Assembly (NCBI GenBank): GCA_964465385.1
Contig: CAYXIM010000073.1
Span: 1 to 9,066 of the forward strand
Direction of reading: 5' to 3'
Length of the DNA stretch: 9,066 bases
From: JAAYBY01 sp964465385
GTDB taxonomy: Bacteria > Bacillota > Clostridia > Saccharofermentanales > UBA5734
The notes beneath the pieces were generated by a model. It saw nothing but the letters and a program-made list of their open reading frames with translations. It was not told the DNA's origin and did not search any database. Positions 1 to 5,666 of this stretch are shown one piece after another. Numbering within the stretch: position 1 is the stretch's first letter; each line of letters begins with the position of its first letter. Position numbers and translations under genes: made by a program.

Positions 1-48
1 ATTTGAGAATAATTTCAGAGAAAGGCGTGCAAAAGTTCAAAAATCTGA

Positions 49-54
49 TAGAAT
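49..54 (+). promoter_or_regulatory. Possible -10 element of the ferredoxin promoter
   Basis: TAGAAT at 49-54 matches the sigma-70/SigA -10 consensus at five of six bases and lies in an AT-rich leader about 50 bp before the ferredoxin start. No good -35 hexamer stands at the right distance; GTGCAA at 27-32 is a poor candidate with 16-bp spacing. The assignment rests on the -10 match and position only. Confidence 0.25.
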
Positions 55-106
55 AGGTTCGATAAGGTCTGATGACCAAATATGATGAAAGTGTGGTGCT
101 CTTTTT

Positions 107-298
107 ATGAAAGCAACAGTTGATCGTGACCTGTGCATCGGTTGTGCGCTTTGCGCGGATATTTGCCCGGAAGTCTTTGAGATGGACGATGAGTCCATTG
201 CCATCGTGATTGTGGACGAGATACCGGAAGACGTTGAAGAATCTGCGCAGGAAGCAGCTGATTCCTGTCCGACCGAGGCTATCGCCATCGAAGACTAA
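107..298 (+). CDS. Ferredoxin, single [4Fe-4S] cluster type
   Basis: This 63-residue acidic protein is a small soluble cytoplasmic electron carrier. The N-terminal motif CIGCALCADICP gives Cys10, Cys13 and Cys16, and Cys54-Pro55 near the C-terminus gives the fourth ligand, as in one-cluster ferredoxins of Thermotoga, Desulfovibrio and many Clostridia. The second CxxCxxC motif of two-cluster clostridial ferredoxins is absent. Cys20 is left over; in this family the equivalent residue can be free or form a disulfide, but no obvious partner is present here. The length is typical of the family. The ATG at 107 has only a weak upstream GGTG (95-98) as a ribosome binding site, yet no other in-frame start fits. 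The gene is followed at once by a terminator, so it is probably transcribed alone. Its redox partner cannot be told from the neighbours. Confidence 0.95.
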   Translation: MKATVDRDLCIGCALCADICPEVFEMDDESIAIVIVDEIPEDVEESAQEAADSCPTEAIAIED

Positions 299-320
299 GC
301 GAACCGGTGGCTTTTTAAAA

Positions 321-364
321 CAGCCGACGGAAGGACGACCCGTTCGTTCCGTCGGCTTTATTGT
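321..364 (+). terminator. Rho-independent terminator of the ferredoxin gene
   Basis: GCCGACGGAA (323-332) and TTCCGTCGGC (347-356) form a perfect 10-bp stem around a 14-nt loop, followed by TTTATT. It starts about 25 bp after the ferredoxin stop. The T-run is short and interrupted, so some readthrough into the next gene is possible. Confidence 0.8.
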
Positions 365-395
365 CATAAGGACCCTGTGAAAGGCGGGCCGGCCC

Positions 396-704
396 GTGGC
401 CAAATGCAAGAGTTGTCAGAAAAAAGGCTTCATGGTTGAGACCGATGTCAACGGCCTTTGTTCCGCTTGCGCGCCTTATTTTGACCTGGCCCTGCACAGC
501 GACCTCAAAGCCTTGCAAAGCCGCATCCGGGCCATTGAACGCATTGACCATGCCCAAACGGTCTTGCGAAACATCCGGGATGCACAGGACTTGCTGGACC
601 GCCTGCAGCCCTATGCACGGGCGGGCCTGGTTGCCCTGCCCATGCCGCCTGACAGGCTGGCTGACTGGCTCAGCCGGCAGCAGGAGCACTGGCGGTCCAC
701 ATGA
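396..704 (+). CDS. Small zinc-ribbon protein of unknown function
   Basis: The 102-residue product starts with a four-cysteine zinc-ribbon knuckle pair, Cys4-x2-Cys7 and Cys22-x2-Cys25, which should bind one structural zinc. Residues about 26-76 are predicted to be mostly helical (a coiled coil or helical hairpin) and hold no catalytic motif. There is no signal peptide or membrane segment. GTG at 396 is the only usable start, because an in-frame TGA lies at 378-380; AAAGG at 380-384 may serve as a somewhat distant ribosome binding site. A GC palindrome (385-396) sits directly on the start. The stop TGA is followed, in the same frame and after only five codons, by the ATG of the next gene, so the two proteins are probably translated together or are halves of one ancestral protein. 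I do not recognise a named family, and the function is unknown. Confidence 0.75.
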   Translation: MAKCKSCQKKGFMVETDVNGLCSACAPYFDLALHSDLKALQSRIRAIERIDHAQTVLRNIRDAQDLLDRLQPYARAGLVALPMPPDRLADWLSRQQEHWRST

Positions 705-719
705 AGCGTCGTTTATTCC

Positions 720-1385
720 ATGCCTGAACATAAGAAACATTTCTGGGCCGCAGGCGCCTTTCTGCTGCTGGCAGCCGTGTCTTTGTTTTTAAGAAGCCGG
801 GGATCCGGTTGGCCTTTCATGGCCCTCTTGTCTGCCCTGGCTGCACTATTGGCCTGGATCCGGGGCCGCCGCTGGCGGCTGATTCAAGTTGAAGACGAAC
901 CAGCGGGAGACAGCCCGGAAGGCGTGTCAGACCTGCCGGATGGCCAGGCCAAACTGATTGACAGCGGACAACTGCCCAACCGCCTGCACCCGGAGCTGGA
1001 CCTGCGTTTGTCAGAGACGGCACACTTTTACGTGTCCGCTCATTGGGTGTTGTTTAAAACCTTTCCGGAAGCCCTGCAAAAGGAGTTGTCGCGTGCCCGC
1101 ATCCGTTTGAACCGGGGGCGCTATTTTTATATTTTGAAGCCCTATGACCTGCTCTTGCCGTCCCACTTGGATGCATCCATCCCCGGACAGCTCATCATCA
1201 CCAACCAGCGGGTGGTCTTCTTGTCTCAAGAAAAAGGTTTTGAGGTGCCCCTGGATCAAATCGAGCACCTGGATTGCAGCCCGGCCCTGGTTGATTTCCA
1301 GGTTCAAAGCAGGCGCTACACCGTTCAGACACAAGCAGCTGCTTACGCTGAAAAAATCTTCCGCTTGCTGGACCAGGTTCCCTGA
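720..1385 (+). CDS. Two-pass membrane protein with PH/GRAM-like C-terminal domain, unknown function
   Basis: This is a 221-residue protein. Residues 8-24 and 31-47 are hydrophobic and likely form two membrane helices joined by a short basic turn; a basic RGRRWR stretch at about 48-53 suggests that both ends face the cytoplasm. An acidic linker (about 57-80) leads to a soluble part. Residues 155-219 show the pattern GQLIITNQRVVFL followed by GFEVPLDQI, which resembles the bacterial PH / GRAM-like fold (GxLxxTNxRvvF ... ipLxxI). Such domains usually mediate protein or membrane interaction rather than catalysis. ATG at 720 is chosen because no other start fits, but it has no good ribosome binding site. 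The gene therefore probably depends on translation of the zinc-ribbon gene ending 15 nt upstream in the same frame. Its stop lies 7 bp from the convergent nadE stop. Confidence 0.75.
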   Translation: MPEHKKHFWAAGAFLLLAAVSLFLRSRGSGWPFMALLSALAALLAWIRGRRWRLIQVEDEPAGDSPEGVSDLPDGQAKLIDSGQLPNRLHPELDLRLSETAHFYVSAHWVLFKTFPEALQKELSRARIRLNRGRYFYILKPYDLLLPSHLDASIPGQLIITNQRVVFLSQEKGFEVPLDQIEHLDCSPALVDFQVQSRRYTVQTQAAAYAEKIFRLLDQVP

Positions 1386-1392
1386 AGTGCAG

Positions 1393-3273
1393 CTACAGCT
1401 CCTTTGGGGCTGTCCATAGGTCACTCACAGCGTCGCTGGGCATGGACCAGGCGCCCCTGGGCGACAAAGACAAGGCGCCGGTTTGCGGCCCGTCAGGGGA
1501 ACAGGACCGCTTGAACTGCTGTGAGAAAAACCGTTTGAAAAAAATCTCCAGCCAGCCCTTGATGGTTGGGGCGTCGAAGTCGCCTGCAAAAGCGGCTGTT
1601 GCCAGCCGGAGGATCTTATCCGGCGAACTGCCAAAGGTTAAAAAATAATAGAGGAAAAAATCGTGCAGCAGGTAAGGCCCGATCAGTTGCTCTGTCTGCT
1701 GGCCGCCTGTTTCGGCAGCTTCTGGCAACAGCTCGGGGCTGACCGGCGTGTCGATGATGTCTTCCACCAGCTCTGCCCAGGCGGTGCCGGCTGACAGGTG
1801 GCGCAAGAGGCTGGGGATCAAGGTCTTGGGTACGGAACAATTGACATCGTACATGGACATGTGGTCGCCATTGTAGGTGGTCCAGCCCAGGGCCAGTTCA
1901 GACAGGCTCCCCGTCCCGATGACCAGCCCGCCCTGCTGGTTGGCCAGATCCATGAGGATCTGCATCCGTTCGCGGGCCTGGGCATTCTCAAAGGTGGTGT
2001 CGTGCCGGCCGGCCGGGTGGCCAAGGGCCGCCAGGTGATCGGCCACGGCCTGGTCAATGGACAGCTCTTGAAAAGACACGCCGCAGGCTTGCGCCAACGC
2101 CCTGGCGTTGTTTCGGGTTCGCTGGCTGCTGCCGGGCCCGGGCAGGCTGACAGCCAGAATGTCACGGCGCGGACGCTTGAGCAGGTCGAAGGTGCGCAAG
2201 ATAACCAGCAGGGCCAGGCTTGAATCAAGGCCGCCGGAAAGGCCCAGGATCGCACGGGCACCCTGCACATGGCTGAGGCGGCCGGCCAGGCCGTTGGCCT
2301 GGATCTGGGTTACTTCTTCACAGTGGGCGGCCAGGTTTTCTGCAGGGATAAAGGGGGTCTTGGACACGTGGCGGCGCAGATCAGGCGCAGGTGGCCGGGC
2401 CTGAAAAAAGACCCGGTCGTAGCCAGCTTCGGCCCCTGCTTGAAAGGCTGAAGAGCGCTGCCGAAGGGCCAGCAGGGCCTGTGGATCGATATCGACCAGG
2501 CAGCTGGCACCAGCAAAGGGCTTGTTTTCAGCCAGCAGCCTGCCATTTTCATAAACCAGCTGGTGGCCGGCATACACGCGGTCCGTGGTGGATTCCCCCC
2601 GACCGGCTTCGGCAAGCACATAGGCGCAGATCAGGCGCCTGGACAGGTGCTGGACGCTGTCTCGGCGCTCCTGGGGTCGGCCGCTTGCCTCAGGCAGGGC
2701 TGATGGGTTGCAAACAATCAATGCGCCGGCAAGAGCCGCCCGGGCAGCGCCGGGAAGTGGCAGCAGGCGTTCAGCACCCAGCTCGACAGCGAAAGAAACG
2801 GCTGGGTTGCCTGAGCAGCAAAAAAGCAAGTGGCTGCCCAGGGGGACCACCTGTCCAGGCAGATCGAAAAGCTGCGTTTGGTCTGGTCCGGGTTGAAAGA
2901 CACGCTGCTGGTCAACAGACAACTGCCTTTTGGGCACCAGGCCCAGCACCTGCCCATTTTGGATGACGGCCACCACTGAGTACAAGGCCTGGCCAGCGGC
3001 AAGGGGCAAGCCCACGAGGCTGACCACCTGGCTGCCGGCAGTCTTCCGGGCCAGGTGCATCAGACCTTGCACGGCCGCTTGCTGCAGGCGCTGCGACAAG
3101 AAAAGGTCTGCACAGCTGGCACCGGTCAAAGACAGCTCGGGGAAAACGATCAGATCTGCCTGATCGGCATCAGCCTGTTGAATGGCTGCCAGCAGGCTGT
3201 CCGTGTTGGCTGCGATGTTTGCCAGTGCCAGTGTTGGTGCAGCTGTGGCCAGGCGTACAAACCGGTCCGTCAT
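1393..3273 (-). CDS. nadE: NAD(+) synthetase, two-domain NadE with a degenerate glutaminase domain
   Basis: NadE makes NAD from deamido-NAD, ATP and ammonia in the cytoplasm, the last step of NAD synthesis. The 626-residue length fits the glutamine-dependent two-domain form. Residues about 5-290 form a nitrilase-like glutaminase domain. Glu46 (FPELSLTG) and Lys115 (LGLVPK) of its Glu-Lys-Cys triad are present, but where the family has VEICED the protein reads VELGAE, so Gly166 replaces the nucleophilic cysteine. The synthetase domain is intact: the ATP-binding loop SGGLDSS (346-352), TTFENAQAR (426-434), GTGSLSELALGW, YNGDHMSMYDVN, VPKTL, FKRS and SPRG are all recognisable. The enzyme is therefore expected to use free ammonia or another ammonia donor. 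A start 33 bp upstream (3306) is also open; 3273 was chosen because the protein then begins at the usual family position, though neither start has a strong ribosome binding site. The gene appears to stand alone. Confidence 0.93.
   Translation of the reverse strand: MTDRFVRLATAAPTLALANIAANTDSLLAAIQQADADQADLIVFPELSLTGASCADLFLSQRLQQAAVQGLMHLARKTAGSQVVSLVGLPLAAGQALYSVVAVIQNGQVLGLVPKRQLSVDQQRVFQPGPDQTQLFDLPGQVVPLGSHLLFCCSGNPAVSFAVELGAERLLPLPGAARAALAGALIVCNPSALPEASGRPQERRDSVQHLSRRLICAYVLAEAGRGESTTDRVYAGHQLVYENGRLLAENKPFAGASCLVDIDPQALLALRQRSSAFQAGAEAGYDRVFFQARPPAPDLRRHVSKTPFIPAENLAAHCEEVTQIQANGLAGRLSHVQGARAILGLSGGLDSSLALLVILRTFDLLKRPRRDILAVSLPGPGSSQRTRNNARALAQACGVSFQELSIDQAVADHLAALGHPAGRHDTTFENAQARERMQILMDLANQQGGLVIGTGSLSELALGWTTYNGDHMSMYDVNCSVPKTLIPSLLRHLSAGTAWAELVEDIIDTPVSPELLPEAAETGGQQTEQLIGPYLLHDFFLYYFLTFGSSPDKILRLATAAFAGDFDAPTIKGWLEIFFKRFFSQQFKRSCSPDGPQTGALSLSPRGAWSMPSDAVSDLWTAPKEL
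1395..1413. other. Hairpin at the convergent gene junction
   Basis: ACAGCTCC (1395-1402) pairs with GGGGCTGT (1406-1413), including one G-T pair, around a TTT loop, giving an 8-bp stem. It sits on the last codons of nadE and 10 bp past the stop of the plus-strand membrane-PH gene. Neither side is followed by a T-run, so it is not a standard intrinsic terminator, but it is the only structure between the two convergent transcripts. Confidence 0.4.
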
Positions 3274-3323
3274 CGAATCATCTCGCTTTCCCTGTCGGCA
3301 GGTCATGGCTGATACTCAGCCCT

Positions 3324-3352
3324 ATTTTAGCATATTATGCCAGACGCAAACG
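3324..3352 (-). promoter_or_regulatory. Possible nadE promoter
   Basis: On the minus strand TAAAAT (complement of 3324-3329) resembles a -10 box, with a weak GTTTGC (complement of 3346-3351) 16 bp upstream as -35. It would start transcription just ahead of both candidate nadE start codons. The -35 match is poor, so this is tentative. Confidence 0.3.
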
Positions 3353-3363
3353 GGTGGTTCGTG

Positions 3364-3369
3364 TATAAT
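3364..3369 (+). promoter_or_regulatory. -10 box of the EAL-domain gene
   Basis: A perfect TATAAT lies 43 bp before the EAL gene start, giving a predicted transcription start near 3376. No convincing -35 hexamer is seen around 3341-3346, which suggests a weak or activator-dependent promoter. It is divergent from the possible nadE promoter. Confidence 0.55.
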
Positions 3370-3399
3370 CTAAAGCAAGAGATGAACCGGTGACATAAA

Positions 3400-3406
3400 G
3401 GAGGAG
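3400..3406 (+). promoter_or_regulatory. Strong ribosome binding site of the EAL gene
   Basis: GGAGGAG ends 5 nt before the ATG at 3412 and fixes the start; the nearby ATG at 3416 is out of frame. Confidence 0.85.
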
Positions 3407-3411
3407 TCCGC

Positions 3412-4188
3412 ATGAATGAATTGACGCGAGATGAAATTCTGGATGCCATCGCCTACGAACGCTTCCAGTTGTTTGGGCAGCCAAAATGGACCTTGGAAAA
3501 AAACACCTGCAACACCTATGAGGTGCTGATTGATTTGATGATCGATGAACGGGAACGGCAGATTCCAGCCTATTGCTTTTTGCCCTTGATCGAAGCCGAT
3601 GAAGAGCTAACCATGCGCTTTGGCAGCTGGTTTTTGGAAAAGGCTTTCGTCAGTGGGATGCGCCTGATGGAAAACCTGCAGATGGATTTGATTATTTCAT
3701 TAAACGTGCTGGGCTTTCAAGCCAATCGGCCGGAGTTTCCTGACCGGGTTCAGGAGATGATGGACAAAACAGGCCTGCTGCCTTCCCAGGTGCAGTTTGA
3801 ACTCAGTGAATCCCAACCGCTCGATGATGTGGGCATTGCCAACCTCAACCGCCTGCGCCAGGATATGGGCATCCACCTGGTCCTGGGCAACTTTGGCACC
3901 GGTTATTCAACCGTGGACCTCTTGCGCAGTGTGCCTTTTGACATGCTGGAGCTGAGCAAAGCCTTTACGGCCAACATCACCGAATCCGAACGGGAACTGA
4001 AGGTGATTTTAGCCATCTTGCAGATGGCCCGGGTCCTGGATATCACCGTTTGCGCCAAAGGGATAGAGACCGCTGAACAACTGGAATTGCTTGCACAAGC
4101 TGGTTTTTTCAAGGCGCAGGGCTACCTGATCGGCCGCCCCATGCCTATGAAAGAACTGGAGGAATTCGTCCGAAAGTATGCCGCCTGA
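3412..4188 (+). CDS. Stand-alone degenerate EAL-domain protein, predicted inactive as c-di-GMP phosphodiesterase
   Basis: The 258-residue protein is essentially one EAL domain with no GGDEF, PAS or membrane part. Family landmarks are clear: FGQP (21-24), the EAL-equivalent EVL (37-39), FLPLIEAD (56-63), SLNVL (96-100), FELSES (129-134), FGTGYS (161-166) and AQGYLIGRP (235-243). The active site is largely lost. The canonical DDFG pair is Gly159-Asn160, the lysine of the KID motif is Glu180, the glutamate of AEGVET is Lys216, and the arginine that follows EAL is Asp41. Glu37, Asn98 and Glu130 remain. In active EAL enzymes these residues bind two metals and hydrolyse cyclic di-GMP, so the protein is probably a ligand sensor or a protein-binding regulator, by analogy with catalytically dead EAL proteins such as YdiV. 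The start is supported by GGAGGAG at 3400-3406. The gene is monocistronic and ends at a strong terminator. Confidence 0.9.
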   Translation: MNELTRDEILDAIAYERFQLFGQPKWTLEKNTCNTYEVLIDLMIDERERQIPAYCFLPLIEADEELTMRFGSWFLEKAFVSGMRLMENLQMDLIISLNVLGFQANRPEFPDRVQEMMDKTGLLPSQVQFELSESQPLDDVGIANLNRLRQDMGIHLVLGNFGTGYSTVDLLRSVPFDMLELSKAFTANITESERELKVILAILQMARVLDITVCAKGIETAEQLELLAQAGFFKAQGYLIGRPMPMKELEEFVRKYAA

Positions 4189-4204
4189 CTCAAATGAGGC
4201 CAAG

Positions 4205-4236
4205 AAAAACCCCGGCTGCATCAGCCGGGGTTTTTT
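4205..4236. terminator. Bidirectional intrinsic terminator between the EAL gene and enolase
   Basis: CCCCGGCTG (4210-4218) and CAGCCGGGG (4222-4230) form a perfect 9-bp GC-rich stem with a CAT loop. AAAAA stands on the left and TTTTTT on the right, so the structure ends transcripts from both sides. It lies 16 bp after the EAL stop and about 20 bp after the end of the convergent enolase gene. Confidence 0.95.
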
Positions 4237-4256
4237 GTGTGGCATCAGAAGCAGGC

Positions 4257-5561
4257 TCAGAAGCGGAAAGCCTTGCGGCCGGCATACTCAGCATGCTCTC
4301 CCAGGGCTTCTTCGATGCGAAGGAGCTGGTTGTATTTGGCAACGCGGTCTGTCCGTGACGGCGCACCGGTTTTGATCTGGCCGGCATTGGTTGCGACCAC
4401 GATGTCGGCGATGGAGACATCTTCCGTTTCGCCCGACCGGTGGGAAATGACGGCTGTCCAGTTGTTGCGCATGGACAGTTCGATGGCTGCCAGCGTTTCA
4501 GACAAGGTGCCGATCTGGTTGAGCTTGATCAAAACCGAATTGCTGGCCTTCAGGTCGATGCCTTTCTGGACACGCTCGGTGTTGGTGACATACAGGTCGT
4601 CGCCCACCAGTTGGATCTTGCCACCCAATTTTTCGTTGAGCAGCTGCCAGCCTTCCCAGTCTTCTTCAGCCAGGGCATCTTCAATGGACACGATGGGGTA
4701 ACGATCCACCAGGTCGGTCCAGTAATCCACCATTTCAGCCCGCGTTTTGAACAGGTCGGATTTCCAGAAGTAATACTGGCCTTCATGCCCAGCCGCCTTG
4801 GCTTCTTCATAGAGCTCGGTTGCGGCGGGATCCATGGCAATGGCCACGTCTGTGCCAGGTTTAAAGCCAGCTTCCTCGATGGCCTCAACCAACAGGGACA
4901 GGGCCTGTTCATCGCTTTCCAGGTTGGGGGCATAACCGCCCTCATCGCCAACAGCCGTTGCCAGGCCGCGAGACTTGAGAAGCTTACCCAGGGTGTGGAA
5001 GATTTCTGCACTCCACTGCAGGGCCTGCTTGAAAGAATCAGCACCAACCGGCATGACCATGAACTCCTGCAAGTTGACACTGTTGTCTGCGTGTTTGCCA
5101 CCGTTGATGATGTTCATCATGGGAACGGGGAGGATGTGAGCCTGGACACCGCCCAGATATTCATAAAACTGTAGGCCGATGGCGTTGGCAGCTGCCTTGG
5201 CGCAAGCCAAGGAGACAGCCAGCATGGCGTTGGCGCCCAGCTTGGCTTTGTTGGGGGTTGCGTCCAGCTCGATCATCATCTGGTCGATGCCTTTTTGATC
5301 GAAGACGTTCCAGCCCAGCAGTTCCGGCGCGATGACGTCCAGGATGTTCTGAACGGCCTTTTCAACACCTTTGCCCAGGTAACGGTCTGGGTCGCCGTCG
5401 CGCAGTTCGACAGCCTCAAACGCACCCGTGGATGCCCCAGACGGCACAGCCGCACGGCCAGTCGATCCATCCTCCAGTTCGATGTCTGCTTCAACCGTTG
5501 GATTGCCGCGGGAATCCAAAATTTCTCTGGCCCAGACGCCGGTGATCATTAAGTCTTGCAT
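4257..5561 (-). CDS. eno: Enolase (phosphopyruvate hydratase)
   Basis: Enolase interconverts 2-phosphoglycerate and phosphoenolpyruvate in glycolysis and gluconeogenesis in the cytoplasm. The 434 residues match the family length and all key residues are seen: the SGASTG loop (41-46), His157 and Glu166, catalytic Glu207 in GDEGG, Mg2+ ligands Asp244, Glu294 and Asp321, catalytic Lys346 in the signature LIKLNQIGTLSET, SHRSGET (373-379) and Lys397. The ATG at 5561 is chosen because AAAGGAG lies 8 nt upstream and the next residues fit the family N-terminus; a GTG 18 bp further upstream would place that ribosome binding site inside the gene. It has its own promoter and a shared terminator, so it is likely transcribed alone or also by readthrough from the hydrolase gene. 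It is not next to other glycolytic genes here. Confidence 0.98.
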   Translation of the reverse strand: MQDLMITGVWAREILDSRGNPTVEADIELEDGSTGRAAVPSGASTGAFEAVELRDGDPDRYLGKGVEKAVQNILDVIAPELLGWNVFDQKGIDQMMIELDATPNKAKLGANAMLAVSLACAKAAANAIGLQFYEYLGGVQAHILPVPMMNIINGGKHADNSVNLQEFMVMPVGADSFKQALQWSAEIFHTLGKLLKSRGLATAVGDEGGYAPNLESDEQALSLLVEAIEEAGFKPGTDVAIAMDPAATELYEEAKAAGHEGQYYFWKSDLFKTRAEMVDYWTDLVDRYPIVSIEDALAEEDWEGWQLLNEKLGGKIQLVGDDLYVTNTERVQKGIDLKASNSVLIKLNQIGTLSETLAAIELSMRNNWTAVISHRSGETEDVSIADIVVATNAGQIKTGAPSRTDRVAKYNQLLRIEEALGEHAEYAGRKAFRF

Positions 5562-5584
5562 GGTAACAGCTCCTTTCACGTGCT

Positions 5585-5624
5585 GGCTCTCACAGCAACC
5601 CGAAGGTCTATTTGTATGAGAGCT
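5585..5624 (-). promoter_or_regulatory. Stem-loop at the 5' end of the enolase mRNA
   Basis: In the enolase leader, AGCTCTCA (complement of 5617-5624) can pair with TGAGAGCC (complement of 5585-5592) over 8 positions, one of them a mismatch or wobble at the base. Inside lies a small hairpin of four pairs capped by the very stable cUUCGg tetraloop (complement of 5600-5605). The structure begins only a few bases after the predicted transcription start near 5628 and ends before the ribosome binding site. Its role, such as mRNA stabilisation, is inferred. Confidence 0.55.
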
Positions 5625-5634
5625 CCAATGTATG

Positions 5635-5643
5635 ATTATAACA
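5635..5643 (-). promoter_or_regulatory. Extended -10 promoter of enolase
   Basis: On the minus strand TGTTATAAT (complement of 5635-5643) is a perfect extended -10 element (TGnTATAAT). No good -35 box is found, which is normal for extended -10 promoters. Transcription would start near 5628, leaving a leader of about 67 nt. Confidence 0.75.
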
Positions 5644-5666
5644 TGAATATGTGTAAACCGATACAG

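Noticed and set aside
82..123. Thirteen-codon frame overlapping the ferredoxin start, possible leader peptide
   Set aside because: It has no good ribosome binding site and no runs of regulatory codons; it is likely chance.
702..704. TGA between the zinc-ribbon and membrane-PH genes as a selenocysteine codon
   Set aside because: There is no selenoprotein family match around it, no obvious SECIS-like hairpin directly after the codon, and a plausible ATG follows five codons later.
701..727. Eight-codon frame MKRRLFHA overlapping the stop of the zinc-ribbon gene
   Set aside because: AGGAG lies 14 nt upstream, too far for a good site, and the peptide is too short to support as a gene.
436..792. 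Overlapping 118-codon frame in the zinc-ribbon region
   Set aside because: It shows no motif and overlaps the frame that carries the four-cysteine zinc ribbon.
3356..3387. GGTTC / GAACC inverted arms flanking the EAL gene -10 box
   Set aside because: The arms are only 5 bp long and 22 bp apart, which is expected by chance.
4440..5174. Long open frame (244 codons) on the plus strand opposite enolase
   Set aside because: It is the antisense shadow of a highly conserved enolase gene and shows no recognisable domain.
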